A model generated the notes under the pieces. That model searched no databases. It saw nothing but the letters and a program-made list of their open reading frames with translations, and was not told where the DNA came from. A stretch of 64,000 bases of DNA from Akkermansiaceae bacterium UBA2381 (GTDB lineage: Bacteria; Verrucomicrobiota; Verrucomicrobiia; Verrucomicrobiales; DEV007), in NCBI GenBank assembly GCA_002344215.1, contig DDSV01000006.1:11574-75573 (forward strand), written 5' to 3'. Position 1 is the first letter of the stretch. Each line of letters opens with the position of its first letter. This document shows positions 8,891-16,362 of this stretch, in pieces. The position numbers and the translations under genes were made by a program.

Positions 8891-10705
8891 ATGTGCGGAA
8901 TAGCAGGCTTTTTCGGGGGTGCCCCTTCCCCTCACTTTTCCGAAAGCGCGCGCCATTCCCTCGCAGCCCGAGGGCCCGATGGCAGCGGCTCCTGGGGGAG
9001 CCAGGACGGGACCGCCGGTTTGATCCACACCCGTCTTGCCATTCTCGATCTGAGCGATGCGGGACGGCAGCCGATGGAACGAAAGCCTCGTCTCTCCGAC
9101 GGGTCTCTTCGATACACGGGTAGAGACAATACCTGTGTACTGGTTTTCAACGGTGAGATCTACAACTACCGCGAACTACGATCGGAACTGGAACGCTCCG
9201 GAGAAGTATTCACGAGCAACTCGGATACGGAAGTCCTGCTACGATTACTAGCACGGGAAGGAGAAGCCTGTATCCAGAAGCTGGCCGGAATGTTCGCCTT
9301 CGCCTTCTGGGATGAAGAGTCTGGCACCGCCCTGTTGGCGCGGGATCCACTGGGCATCAAGCCCCTCTACTACCGAATCGACGGCAAAGCCCTCGCATTC
9401 GCATCCGATACGCAGATCTTGAAGAGAGACGGAGACAATACCGACCCATCGGCACTGCGAGACTTCTTTCTCTGGGGCAGCGTCCCTGAACCGGCGACCT
9501 TGAATGCAGCGATACGCCAGGTTCCTGCGGGACATTGCCTCAGATACAGTAGCGACGGGATCGAAATCGGTGCATGGACACGGGTGGATCAGGAACGCAC
9601 CAGTCCACTTCGGAGCACTACCCGTATCTCCAATCGAAGTCCCTCCCGTCGGACGCGAGAAGCCCTGCTGGAAACCGTAGGACGCCACCTGGTGAGCGAT
9701 GTTCCAATCGGGATATTCTTGAGCGGTGGAATCGACTCGACCGTGATTCTCGCGCTCACCCGGGAAGTGCTTGGTGACCGGGCCGATCTGCGGACTTTTT
9801 CGATCGGTTTCGAAGACCCGGCATTCGACGAATCGACTCTCGCCAGACGCACCGCCGAACATTTTGGAGCGACCCACACGGAGTGGCGAATGACTTCGAC
9901 CGAAGGTAGCGCGGAAATTCCTGCCTACCTGAGCTCGGTGGATCAGCCTACCATAGATGGGTTCAATACATGGTGTGTCTCCAAACTGGCACGGAGAGAA
10001 GGGATGAAAGTGGTTCTCTCCGGTCTGGGAGGGGATGAAATTTTTGGAGGATATCGTTCCTTCGAAAATGTTCCAAGACTTTACGAATGGCATCGTCGAC
10101 TCGGCAGGCTTCGGGGGACTGTAGCGCGAGTTCTCGAAACACTCCCGTCGGGCACTCCCTTGCGGCGACTAGCAGAATTCCTGCGAGGAAGTGGCGGCTG
10201 GTTGGAAGCCTACCACTGCCAGCGTGGTATCTTCACCCCCCTCGAGGCGTGGTCGCTGGCAAAGTCTCTGACCGGAGAGTGCCCGGAACGCGTATCATGG
10301 GAAATACCGGAACTTCCCGCCTCTCCGCAAGCCTCCGTAAGCGAATTGGAACTCGCACGATATATGCGTAATCAGCTGCTTCGCGACAGCGATGTTTTCT
10401 CCATGGCACATGGTTTGGAACTTCGCGTTCCTTTTGTCGATCAACGTTTTCTCGATTCGATTCGTCTTATTCCCGTGCACGAAAGAATTCGTCAAGGAAA
10501 ACAGTTGTTGCTCGACGCCGTGCCGGAAGTTCCCGAATGGATCCGAAACCAACCAAAACGAGGCTTCCGCTTTCCGTTTCAACAATGGATGGAAGGCCAG
10601 TTCGGCGAACAACTTGCAGATGCCCAAAGTCTATCCCCAGTTCCCCTCAATTACTGGTATCGGACTTGGGCAGTAGCCGTAGCCCTCTCCGTTCTAAAGA
10701 GATAA
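8891..10705 (+). CDS. asnB: Asparagine synthase (glutamine-hydrolysing), AsnB family
   Basis: Two-domain amidotransferase (604 aa). The N-terminal class II glutamine amidotransferase domain begins MCGIAGFFGG, with Cys2 as the nucleophile exposed after Met removal, and contains RGPDGSG and FNGEIYNYRELR. The synthetase domain has the ATP-pyrophosphatase loop FLSGGIDSTV near residues 276-285 and VLSGLGGDEIFGGY near residue 380. In polysaccharide clusters such proteins often amidate a sugar uronic acid rather than free aspartate; that role is inferred from context. The start is fixed by the essential Cys2. It lies directly behind the short TIR element and starts a new spacing of about 75 bp before the next gene. 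Confidence 0.93.
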   Translation: MCGIAGFFGGAPSPHFSESARHSLAARGPDGSGSWGSQDGTAGLIHTRLAILDLSDAGRQPMERKPRLSDGSLRYTGRDNTCVLVFNGEIYNYRELRSELERSGEVFTSNSDTEVLLRLLAREGEACIQKLAGMFAFAFWDEESGTALLARDPLGIKPLYYRIDGKALAFASDTQILKRDGDNTDPSALRDFFLWGSVPEPATLNAAIRQVPAGHCLRYSSDGIEIGAWTRVDQERTSPLRSTTRISNRSPSRRTREALLETVGRHLVSDVPIGIFLSGGIDSTVILALTREVLGDRADLRTFSIGFEDPAFDESTLARRTAEHFGATHTEWRMTSTEGSAEIPAYLSSVDQPTIDGFNTWCVSKLARREGMKVVLSGLGGDEIFGGYRSFENVPRLYEWHRRLGRLRGTVARVLETLPSGTPLRRLAEFLRGSGGWLEAYHCQRGIFTPLEAWSLAKSLTGECPERVSWEIPELPASPQASVSELELARYMRNQLLRDSDVFSMAHGLELRVPFVDQRFLDSIRLIPVHERIRQGKQLLLDAVPEVPEWIRNQPKRGFRFPFQQWMEGQFGEQLADAQSLSPVPLNYWYRTWAVAVALSVLKR

Positions 10706-10780
10706 AACAAGTGACCCAACGATTGTCTCAAACAGTCCGTAGTCCGTACTCAGCGAACAAGGACGGATAACATTCCCCCC

Positions 10781-11926
10781 ATGCGCATCCTCCACGTCAT
10801 TCCCTCGCTCTCCCTCTGTCATGGCGGGCCGAGCGTGGCGTTGCCCATCATGGAGAGAGCTTTGAGCGCGGAAGGAATCTTGGTGGAAACCATCACGACG
10901 GACGACGAGGGACCAGGCCGGAGAAACGGGAAGGGCGACGCGGCCCCGCGTGAAGAGAACGGTATCATTCGCCGCTATTTCCCTAAGCAGACCGAGTTCT
11001 ATAAGCTCTCGCTCCCGCTGGCTCGCTGGATGAAGCAGGCGGTGAATACCTTTGATTTAGTTCACATCCATGCACTCTTTTCCCATACCAGCATCGCCGC
11101 CGCCCGTGTTGCACGAAATGCCGGAGTACCCTATGTAATCCGTCCCCTCGGGGTATTGAATCAATACGGTATCACCCAACGAAGGGCGAATCTCAAGCAG
11201 CTTTCCCTTCGCTGGGTCGATGGTCCGGTCTTACGCCATGCTGCGGCAGTCCATTTTACCCTCGACGCGGAGCGCAACGAGGCCGAGCGCCTCGGTATAT
11301 CCTTCAATCCCGTGGTCATTCCCTTGGGTCTCGAAGAAACTTCCCTGCCCCAATCCGATCCCGAGGCGAAGCCTTACGTGCTCTATCTTTCGCGAATTGA
11401 TCCCAAAAAGAATCTCGAGAGTTTGCTCGAGGCATGGTGCCGGACACACCAATCCCGGTCGGAGTGGAAACTGATCATCGCCGGCAGCGGCGATGCGGAA
11501 TATTCAAGCAGACTTCGCAAACAGGCGGACTCTTTGGGGATTTCAAGCTCTATCGAGTGGGCCGGTGAGGTCGGGGGCGAACACAAAGCGCGCTTGCTCG
11601 CGGATGCTTCGATTTTCACGTTGACCTCACACTCCGAGAACTTCGGCATCGCTGCAGCGGAGGCATTGATGGCAGGCAAACCCTGCCTCTTCACACCCGG
11701 CGTGGCGGTAGGGGTCGAAGCTGCCAAGATAGGCGCCGCCAAACTCGCCGACGGGCACGTGGGAGCACTTGCCGACGCACTCGAAGACCTGATGGCCAAT
11801 CCGGCCCTGCGCGATTCACTGTCGACCAAAGCAAGACGATTTGCCACGACCGAACTCTCAGCCACCACGATGGGCGGACGCCTCAGAATGCTCTACGATG
11901 GGATCATAGGCGAGAAGACCGCATGA
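10781..11926 (+). CDS. Family 4 glycosyltransferase
   Basis: GT-B glycosyltransferase (381 aa). It begins MRILHVIPSLSLCHGGPSVA, the GT4 N-terminal glycine-rich acceptor region, and the second domain starts PYVLYLSRIDPKKNLESLLEAW. SIFTLTSHSENFGIAAAEALMAGKPCL carries the E-x7-E donor site. This resembles capsule enzymes that act on lipid-linked oligosaccharides. Spacing to asnB is 75 bp, and the stop overlaps the following GT2 start as ATGA, so the last three genes of the cluster (10781-13352) form a coupled set. Confidence 0.9.
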   Translation: MRILHVIPSLSLCHGGPSVALPIMERALSAEGILVETITTDDEGPGRRNGKGDAAPREENGIIRRYFPKQTEFYKLSLPLARWMKQAVNTFDLVHIHALFSHTSIAAARVARNAGVPYVIRPLGVLNQYGITQRRANLKQLSLRWVDGPVLRHAAAVHFTLDAERNEAERLGISFNPVVIPLGLEETSLPQSDPEAKPYVLYLSRIDPKKNLESLLEAWCRTHQSRSEWKLIIAGSGDAEYSSRLRKQADSLGISSSIEWAGEVGGEHKARLLADASIFTLTSHSENFGIAAAEALMAGKPCLFTPGVAVGVEAAKIGAAKLADGHVGALADALEDLMANPALRDSLSTKARRFATTELSATTMGGRLRMLYDGIIGEKTA

Positions 11927-12720
11927 ACCTAAGCGACATCACTCCCCTCGTGCTCACCTTCAACGAGGGACCCAACATCGTTCGTTGCCTCGAACGGCTT
12001 CGTTGGGCAGAGAGAGTCGTCGTCATTGACAGCGGGAGCTCCGACAACACCGCCGACCTCTGCGGGGAATTCGCCAACGTCGAGCTTATCGAGCGAGGCT
12101 TCGATAATCACACCGCCCAATGGAATTTCGGCCTCGATCAGATCACTACGAACTGGGTTCTGACTCTCGACGCGGACTACCTTCTCAACGATGATTTCAT
12201 CGCAGAGCTCCGGATTCTGGAGTCCTCCGAATCACCCTGTTCAGTTCGGGCCTGGAGTGTCGGGTTTCACTACGTCCTCGCCGGGAAGCGTCTGCGTGGC
12301 ACCTTGTATCCGCCGAGAGTGGCCCTCTTTGAGGTTAACACTCACCGTTACGAACAGGATGGGCACACTCAGATTCTGAAAACACGTGATCAAACCGGCC
12401 TCATGAGAAATCGGGTGGATCACGATGACCGGAAGCCCCTTTCCCGATGGTTGGATTCTCAGCGCAAGTACGCCAGCCTCGAAGCGGAAAAACTGAGCCG
12501 GGAGATATCTCAAGGGGGAGTAGCTGATCGTCTCAGAAAAATGATCTGGCCCGCCGCCCCTGCGGCTTTCCTATATACACTTCTCATAAAGGGGCTGATC
12601 CTCGACGGATGGCCCGGGCTCTTTTATGTCCTGCAGAGAACCCACGCGGAAATCCTTCTTTCTCTCGAATTGCTGGATCGAAGGCTCAACAAACAAAAGG
12701 GCGAATCAGAAGACAAATGA
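11923..12720 (+). CDS. Family 2 glycosyltransferase (WaaE/KdtX-like)
   Basis: GT-A glycosyltransferase (265 aa). PLVLTFNEGPNIVRCLERL and VVVIDSGSSDNTADLC form the nucleotide-binding part and TLDADYLLNDDFI holds the D-x-D metal site. FNEG plus DSGSSDNT is characteristic of the WaaE/KdtX subgroup of lipopolysaccharide-core glucosyltransferases, though that subgroup is used broadly in polysaccharide loci. It overlaps both neighbours by ATGA junctions. The C-terminal part has a hydrophobic segment (AAFLYTLLIKGLILDGW) that could attach it to the membrane. Confidence 0.9.
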   Translation: MNLSDITPLVLTFNEGPNIVRCLERLRWAERVVVIDSGSSDNTADLCGEFANVELIERGFDNHTAQWNFGLDQITTNWVLTLDADYLLNDDFIAELRILESSESPCSVRAWSVGFHYVLAGKRLRGTLYPPRVALFEVNTHRYEQDGHTQILKTRDQTGLMRNRVDHDDRKPLSRWLDSQRKYASLEAEKLSREISQGGVADRLRKMIWPAAPAAFLYTLLIKGLILDGWPGLFYVLQRTHAEILLSLELLDRRLNKQKGESEDK

Positions 12721-13352
12721 GCAAAGAAATCTCAACTGACTTTTCCTACTCGACGGCGGAGGCCCTCCATACCAATGCCTACCTCTGGGCACCCGCGCTG
12801 CACACACTCGCCGAGTCAATTCCACCCGAACCTTCGGGAGTCCGACGAGTTTTCGATCTAAGATGCGGGAACGGAGCCTTTGCACGCCACCTCGAAAGTA
12901 GCGGTTTCGAGGTCACCGGGGTTGACCCTTCCAAAACCGGTATCGAAATCGGAAATCGAGAGAGCCCATCGATTCGGCTCGAAGTCGGAAGTGCCTACGA
13001 AGATCTCGCGGCGAGATACGGCCGGTTTCCCGCGGTTGTCTCTCTGGAAGTGGTGGAACACGTCTATTATCCTCGAATCTTCGCCCGATGTGTCCACGAT
13101 CTTCTGGAACCCGGAGGCGTCGCGATCATCAGCACTCCCTATCACAGCTACCTGAAGAACCTTGTCCTTGCTCTAAGTGGAAAGATGGATGCGCATTTCA
13201 CCGCCTTGTGGGATCATGGGCATATCAAGTTCTGGTCGGTGGCTACACTAACCGACCTTTTTTCCGAACAAGGCATGACTGTGGAACGGGTTATCCGCGC
13301 AGGAAGAGTGCCGATCATCGCGAAGTCGATGATTCTGGTGCTTCGCAAATGA
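12717..13352 (+). CDS. Class I SAM-dependent methyltransferase, variant motif I
   Basis: Small methyltransferase (211 aa) of the UbiG/Methyltransf_23 type and last gene of the polysaccharide cluster. Motif I reads VFDLRCGNGAFARHL, with Arg where nearly all relatives have Gly (DLGCGNG), while the downstream GFEVTGVDPS acidic loop and VSLEVVEHVYYP are normal. The start at 12717 overlaps the upstream stop as ATGA; the frame is open further upstream only as a shadow of the glycosyltransferase. The Arg change could lower activity or be tolerated because the glycines at CGNG remain. Confidence 0.82.
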   Translation: MSKEISTDFSYSTAEALHTNAYLWAPALHTLAESIPPEPSGVRRVFDLRCGNGAFARHLESSGFEVTGVDPSKTGIEIGNRESPSIRLEVGSAYEDLAARYGRFPAVVSLEVVEHVYYPRIFARCVHDLLEPGGVAIISTPYHSYLKNLVLALSGKMDAHFTALWDHGHIKFWSVATLTDLFSEQGMTVERVIRAGRVPIIAKSMILVLRK

Positions 13353-13681
13353 AAGAAGTGTATGAGTGGGTTCTCGGCGGCGGGAATAGGCCGGGGTGTG
13401 TGGTTTAAGCGCCTTCGGCGCTGTTGTTGACTTCGCTTCGCTCCGTCTATCCGCTGCGCGTATTCGTTCTTGGTGCTTCGTTTCCTGTCCTCCGCAGCCC
13501 GGAGGGCGAAGGGGGATTGGTCCTTGGTATCTGTGCAAATCCTTGGAAATCTGTGTCCATCTGTGTTGACATAAAACATCGGCCTGGGAAAAGAGCGGGC
13601 AGAAGTACCCGCGCTCCTCTAGGCTTCCGAAAACACGGGTTTCCTCAGATGGGATTGGATGGTCACAACTCGCCACGCTGT
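13353..13681 (+). repeat. Repeat-rich intergenic stretch after the polysaccharide cluster
   Basis: No gene is supported here. The stretch contains - strand copies of three interspersed repeats used elsewhere in the window. At 13412-13475 is the unit ending in cgcgcagcggatagacgg when read on the - strand, at 13488-13527 the unit with cggaggacagg, and at 13548-13571 an atctgtgtccatctgtgttga motif that recurs at 14151-14174. Together they mark the left border of the accessory repeat island. Confidence 0.7.
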
Positions 13682-13709
13682 TTGACTTCGAACCAGTGAC
13701 CCTTACCTT
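13682..13709 (+). promoter_or_regulatory. Candidate leaderless promoter of hicBA
   Basis: A -35 TTGACT (13682-13687), a 16-bp spacer and a -10 TACCTT (13704-13709) are followed by only six bases before the hicB ATG. Transcription would therefore begin at or within a base or two of the start codon. No Shine-Dalgarno sequence is present. The same geometry is seen at three other toxin-antitoxin pairs in this window. Confidence 0.5.
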
Positions 13710-13715
13710 AGCCAC

Positions 13716-13913
13716 ATGAACTATCGCATACGACTGGTCGAAACCGATGAAGGCTGGTCCGCGTCCTGTTTGGATTTGCCGGGGTGCCATTCACAGGGAT
13801 CCACGAGGCCGGAAGCGCTCGATGCAATCCGGGGAGCGATTAGCGACTGGCTGATCGTTGAGGCGGAGGAGTCCGGTATCAGAAGCGCAGAAACACTTGA
13901 AATAGTGGTGTAA
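13716..13913 (+). CDS. hicB: HicB family antitoxin
   Basis: Antitoxin of a type II HicBA module (65 aa). It shows the compact HicB partial-RNase-H fold pattern: YRIRLVETDEGWSASCLDLPGC, then STRPEALDAIRGAISDWL. HicB binds and neutralises the HicA mRNA interferase and usually represses its own promoter. This short form lacks a C-terminal DNA-binding helix-turn-helix or ribbon, so autorepression would need the complex or another partner. The stop shares its last base with the hicA ATG (TAATG), giving translational coupling with antitoxin first. Confidence 0.9.
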   Translation: MNYRIRLVETDEGWSASCLDLPGCHSQGSTRPEALDAIRGAISDWLIVEAEESGIRSAETLEIVV

Positions 13914-14125
13914 TGCCGAAGCTCCCCGGTGTCAGCCAAAAGGATGCCGTCCGTGTGCTCCAGAAGCTGGGCTTTCGAATTGCCCGTGAATCCGGTCATA
14001 TTGTCATGAGTAACGGAGAAATCCGACTGACCATTCCGCGACACAATCCGATCAATGCAATCACCATGGGTGCCATCGCCAAGGATGCAGGACTGACACC
14101 TGACGAGTTCCGCAGACTGCTCTGA
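13913..14125 (+). CDS. hicA: HicA family toxin (mRNA interferase)
   Basis: Toxin of the HicBA pair (70 aa), expected to be a double-stranded-RNA-binding-like ribonuclease that cleaves mRNA. The typical segments are present: LPGVSQKDAVRVLQKLGFRI, then ESGHIVMSNGE with the catalytic histidine in the S-G-H motif, then IPRHNPINAITMGAIAKDAGL. Length is normal and no residue of the active-site region is missing, so the toxin looks intact. It lies one base downstream of hicB and shares its promoter. Confidence 0.92.
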   Translation: MPKLPGVSQKDAVRVLQKLGFRIARESGHIVMSNGEIRLTIPRHNPINAITMGAIAKDAGLTPDEFRRLL

Positions 14126-14256
14126 TTGATTTTCCTGGATCCCATCCGCGAAAATCTGTGTCCATCTGTGTTGATCAAAAAAACCATTCCCGCTGGAGTG
14201 AGGGCTTCAGCCCTTGTGGGCGAAATATTCGCAACGAAGATACAGCAAACGGCTAA

Positions 14257-14439
14257 AGAGGCTGTCGGAAAACTCTTTCTTCGGTTAAGGGCTTTGGCAA
14301 GATCTTCTGTAGGTGGCCTCTGTGAGGCCGCGTTGGACGCTCGAACTACCCGGCCTGTGCAATCCGGCCTCACAGAGGCCAGCGACAGGACGAATTTGGG
14401 AGCTGACTGAAAATCGTCGCCAGTTTTCCGACAGCCTCT
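14257..14439 (+). mobile_element. 183-bp MITE-like element with nested hairpins
   Basis: Perfect 18-bp terminal inverted repeats agaggctgtcggaaaact (14257-14274) and its complement (14422-14439) enclose 147 bp. The six bases CTAAAG occur on both sides (14253-14258 and 14438-14443), consistent with a target duplication partly merged with the repeat ends. Inside is a second perfect inverted repeat, tggcctctgtgaggccg at 14314-14330 with its complement at 14365-14381, so the single strand can fold into a hairpin within a hairpin. No coding frame is present. This is typical of a non-autonomous transposable element mobilised in trans. Confidence 0.75.
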
Positions 14440-14481
14440 AAAGCCGTCACTCCAGCTCCATGGTTCGCCCGGAGGAACCGA

Positions 14482-14600
14482 ACGAAACACGATCCCCCTA
14501 CGCCCCCCCGGGCTGCGGAGGACAGGGAACGAGGAACCGCGGCAAAATAGACAACGAAGAACGAAGCACCAGGAGCGAGGAACCGCGGCGAAGCCGCGTC
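14482..14600 (+). repeat. Interspersed repeat units before the AbrB/VapC pair
   Basis: The stretch has a + strand copy of the ATCCCCCT...CGGAGGACAGGGAAC unit (14490-14533) followed by several gaac-spaced heptamer-like units. It ends with the perfect GC hairpin cgcggcgaagccgcg at 14584-14598, immediately before the promoter of the next gene. Similar gaaccgcggcgaagccgc ends occur before the YdcF gene. No gene is supported. Confidence 0.65.
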
Positions 14601-14601
14601 T

Positions 14602-14629
14602 TTGACATGATGTTTTTACATGATAGCTT
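14602..14629 (+). promoter_or_regulatory. Candidate leaderless promoter and operator of the AbrB/VapC pair
   Basis: A consensus -35 TTGACA (14602-14607), 16-bp spacer and -10 TAGCTT (14624-14629) stop five bases short of the antitoxin ATG. Two direct copies of ACATGAT (14605-14611 and 14618-14624), 13 bp apart, cover the -35 edge and the spacer and are a plausible antitoxin operator. No ribosome-binding site is visible. Confidence 0.5.
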
Positions 14630-14634
14630 AAGCG

Positions 14635-14880
14635 ATGAATGATTCCTCATTGACGGAGCGCGGCCAGGTCTCAGTGCCGGCCGGGATTCGGAAAGCGATG
14701 GGCCTTCGCCCGGGCCAGAAGCTGCATTGGGAACAGATTTCCGAGCGGGAAATGCGGGTTTCGGTGCGGGAGGAAACTCCATCGGGACCGCTTTCGGTCC
14801 TCGGATATGCACGGCAAGTTCGGGGCGAGCCCGCTCGTCGCACCGCCGACTGGATGAAGGAACTGCGCGAGGGTGAATGA
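14635..14880 (+). CDS. AbrB/SpoVT-type antitoxin
   Basis: Swapped-hairpin DNA-binding antitoxin (81 aa). The N-terminal LTERGQVSVPAGIRKAMGLRPGQKL is the AbrB/MazE/VapB signature, and the C-terminal half should wrap the toxin. It is expected to neutralise the PIN toxin encoded next and repress the shared promoter through the ACATGAT repeats. The stop overlaps the toxin ATG by four bases. The gene is bordered on its left by repeat units and a GC hairpin. Confidence 0.88.
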   Translation: MNDSSLTERGQVSVPAGIRKAMGLRPGQKLHWEQISEREMRVSVREETPSGPLSVLGYARQVRGEPARRTADWMKELREGE

Positions 14881-15287
14881 ACTGGGTCATTGATACCTGC
14901 ATCGTCATCGACATTCTGGAAAACGATCCGGAGTTTGGATTGCTCTCGGCTAAATTCCTCGAAGCCCGTCTCGCTGACGGATTGGAGATCTCCCCCATCA
15001 CCCAGGTGGAATTGGCTCCTGCTTTTCACGGTGATCTCGAAGAGCAAAAAACCTTTCTGCGTTTGGCAGGCATACAGTTTGAAAATAGCTGGAGCGTTCA
15101 GGACACGGAGGAGGCCCATCGGGCGTGGCATCGCCACCTCATGGGGCGGAGGAAAGGAAAGGTCCCGAAGCGCCCCGTTGCCGATCTTTTGATCGGAGCT
15201 TTCGCCATGAATCGACGCGGACTGATTACCAGGAATGCCGGCGACTTTCGAAAGGCGTTTCCCGATTTGACCCTCCTGGAACCGTAG
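14877..15287 (+). CDS. PIN-domain toxin, VapC family
   Basis: Predicted PIN ribonuclease toxin (136 aa). The first acidic residue is in MNWVIDTCIVIDIL (Asp6), followed by SPITQVELAP with the conserved Glu, then the ADLLIGAFAMNRRGLITRNAGDFRK segment with the C-terminal acidic pair. All four expected metal ligands appear present, so the enzyme looks functional. It probably cleaves tRNA or rRNA, as known for VapC relatives. It is coupled to the AbrB-type antitoxin by an ATGA overlap and followed within 15 bp by a strong REP-like hairpin. Confidence 0.9.
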   Translation: MNWVIDTCIVIDILENDPEFGLLSAKFLEARLADGLEISPITQVELAPAFHGDLEEQKTFLRLAGIQFENSWSVQDTEEAHRAWHRHLMGRRKGKVPKRPVADLLIGAFAMNRRGLITRNAGDFRKAFPDLTLLEP

Positions 15288-15302
15288 GATCGCGGAACGA
15301 CC

Positions 15303-15343
15303 CCGCGATGGGCTGGGGACTAGGCGCCCCCAGCCCATCGCGG
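15303..15343 (+). repeat. REP-like hairpin, 16-bp perfect stem
   Basis: ccgcgatgggctgggg (15303-15318) and its perfect complement (15328-15343) form a 16-bp stem with a nine-base loop, 15 bp behind the VapC stop. It is an extended version of the CCGCGATGG/CCATCGCGG palindrome repeated at 15564, 19287, 25507, 25629, 25736 and 26431. There is no T-tract, so it is more likely a REP element than an intrinsic terminator. Confidence 0.75.
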
Positions 15344-15591
15344 CTACCTAAGGAACACGCGCAGCGGGTAGACAGCCGAGAGCGTAGCGAACACGCGCAG
15401 CGGGTAGACGGCGCAAAGCAAAGTCAACACAGGTGCCCGAAGGGCAAGCAACGCGTCCAACGCGAATCAAAGTCAAAGGTCGTTCGGCCCGGGGCGTCCT
15501 CCCGCGAGCGACCGGTTCGACGAACAAATATTCTGCGCGATCTTGATCACATCACGCCCAACCCGCGATGGAGCCCATCGCGGCCAACTGA
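15344..15591 (+). repeat. Composite repeat block
   Basis: No gene is supported. The block holds two tandem copies of the acacgcgcagcgggtagac unit (about 15356-15415), a ggtcgttcggcc...gagcgaccggttcg hairpin half-pair (15477-15521), and a compact CCGCGATGG-AG-CCCATCGCGG palindrome (15565-15584). The last two appear in the same order in the REP clusters at 25.5-25.8 kb, which shows this is one composite element. Confidence 0.65.
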
Positions 15592-15665
15592 GAACAAAGA
15601 ACAAAGAACGAAGAACAAAGAACAAAGAACGAAGAACAAAGAACGAAGAACAAAGAACGAAGAAC
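15592..15665 (+). repeat. Heptanucleotide tandem array (GAACAAA/GAACGAA)
   Basis: Ten full 7-bp units plus gaac. Two variants alternate in the order A A G A A G A G A G, where A is GAACAAA and G is GAACGAA. It is followed by a GC hairpin (ggcggcatagccgcc) and further degenerate gaac-spaced units up to about 15785, close to the YdcF start. Every frame through it on the + strand is lysine/arginine/asparagine-rich and is not considered coding. Confidence 0.85.
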
Positions 15666-15830
15666 GGCGGCATAGCCGCCCCCAGCCCATCGCGGCAACC
15701 TGAGAACGAAATACGAACGAAGCACCAAGAACCAGGAAGGCGCACTTTTCAATTGAACCAAGAACGAAGCACGAAGCACGAAGAACCGCGGCGAAGCCGC
15801 ACTCTCTTATCTACGTCTGTCCTCGCGCTC

Positions 15831-16337
15831 ATGCTTGTCTTCGGCCTTTGGATCCTTTTCGGATCCTGGCCTTCGCCGAAACGCAGCACGATCCCCTGGA
15901 CACCGGATGCGATCGTGGTGCTCGGCGGTGGGGATCAGGTGCGGGTCCGTGAGACCACCCGGCTCGCGGCTCAGTTTCCCGATGCTCCGGTGATTGTGAC
16001 CGGAGACGGAGGTGAAATCGAAAGAGGCCTTCGTGAAAATCAACTCACCGAACCCCGTCTCCTCATCGAGCCGGATGCGGAATCAACCTGGGAGAATGCG
16101 AAGCTCTCCGCCCCCTTCTTTTCGGATCGGTCCTTTGATCAGGTAGTCCTCGTCACAAACTGGTTTCATGTCCCTCGCGCCGAGGCGGTCTTCCGTAAGC
16201 AATATCCCGGTGTGGAGTTTGTCACCGCCTGGGAACCGGCTCCCGAACCTCTCACTCCTTGGGACCGGAACTCCCATCGACGGGAAAGACTCGCCGCAGT
16301 CTGGTATCTGATGCGCTACAGGGTCTGGAGTTTCTAG
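15831..16337 (+). CDS. YdcF family (DUF218) protein
   Basis: Membrane-anchored DUF218/YdcF protein (168 aa). A short hydrophobic N-terminus is followed by PDAIVVLGGGDQVRVRETTRLA, then APVIVTGDGGE, the SYxTxEN-like ESTWENAKLS segment, and VVLVTNWFHVPRAEAVFRKQYP, all diagnostic of the family. Relatives include SanA and ElyC, which are linked to envelope integrity. The frame is open upstream to 15543, but that extension is only repeat-encoded low-complexity sequence, so the ATG at 15831 is used. It probably forms a pair with the carbamoyltransferase 25 bp downstream. Confidence 0.87.
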   Translation: MLVFGLWILFGSWPSPKRSTIPWTPDAIVVLGGGDQVRVRETTRLAAQFPDAPVIVTGDGGEIERGLRENQLTEPRLLIEPDAESTWENAKLSAPFFSDRSFDQVVLVTNWFHVPRAEAVFRKQYPGVEFVTAWEPAPEPLTPWDRNSHRRERLAAVWYLMRYRVWSF

Positions 16338-16362
16338 TTCAAATCGAAATAAAACCATACCA

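Noticed and set aside
15592..15665. Possible CRISPR array
   Set aside because: Units are 7 bp and directly tandem with no unique spacers, and no cas genes are in the window.
15543..15830. N-terminal extension of the YdcF gene
   Set aside because: The frame is open only because the heptamer and REP repeats have no stop in it; composition is Lys/Arg/Asn low complexity, so the ATG at 15831 is used.
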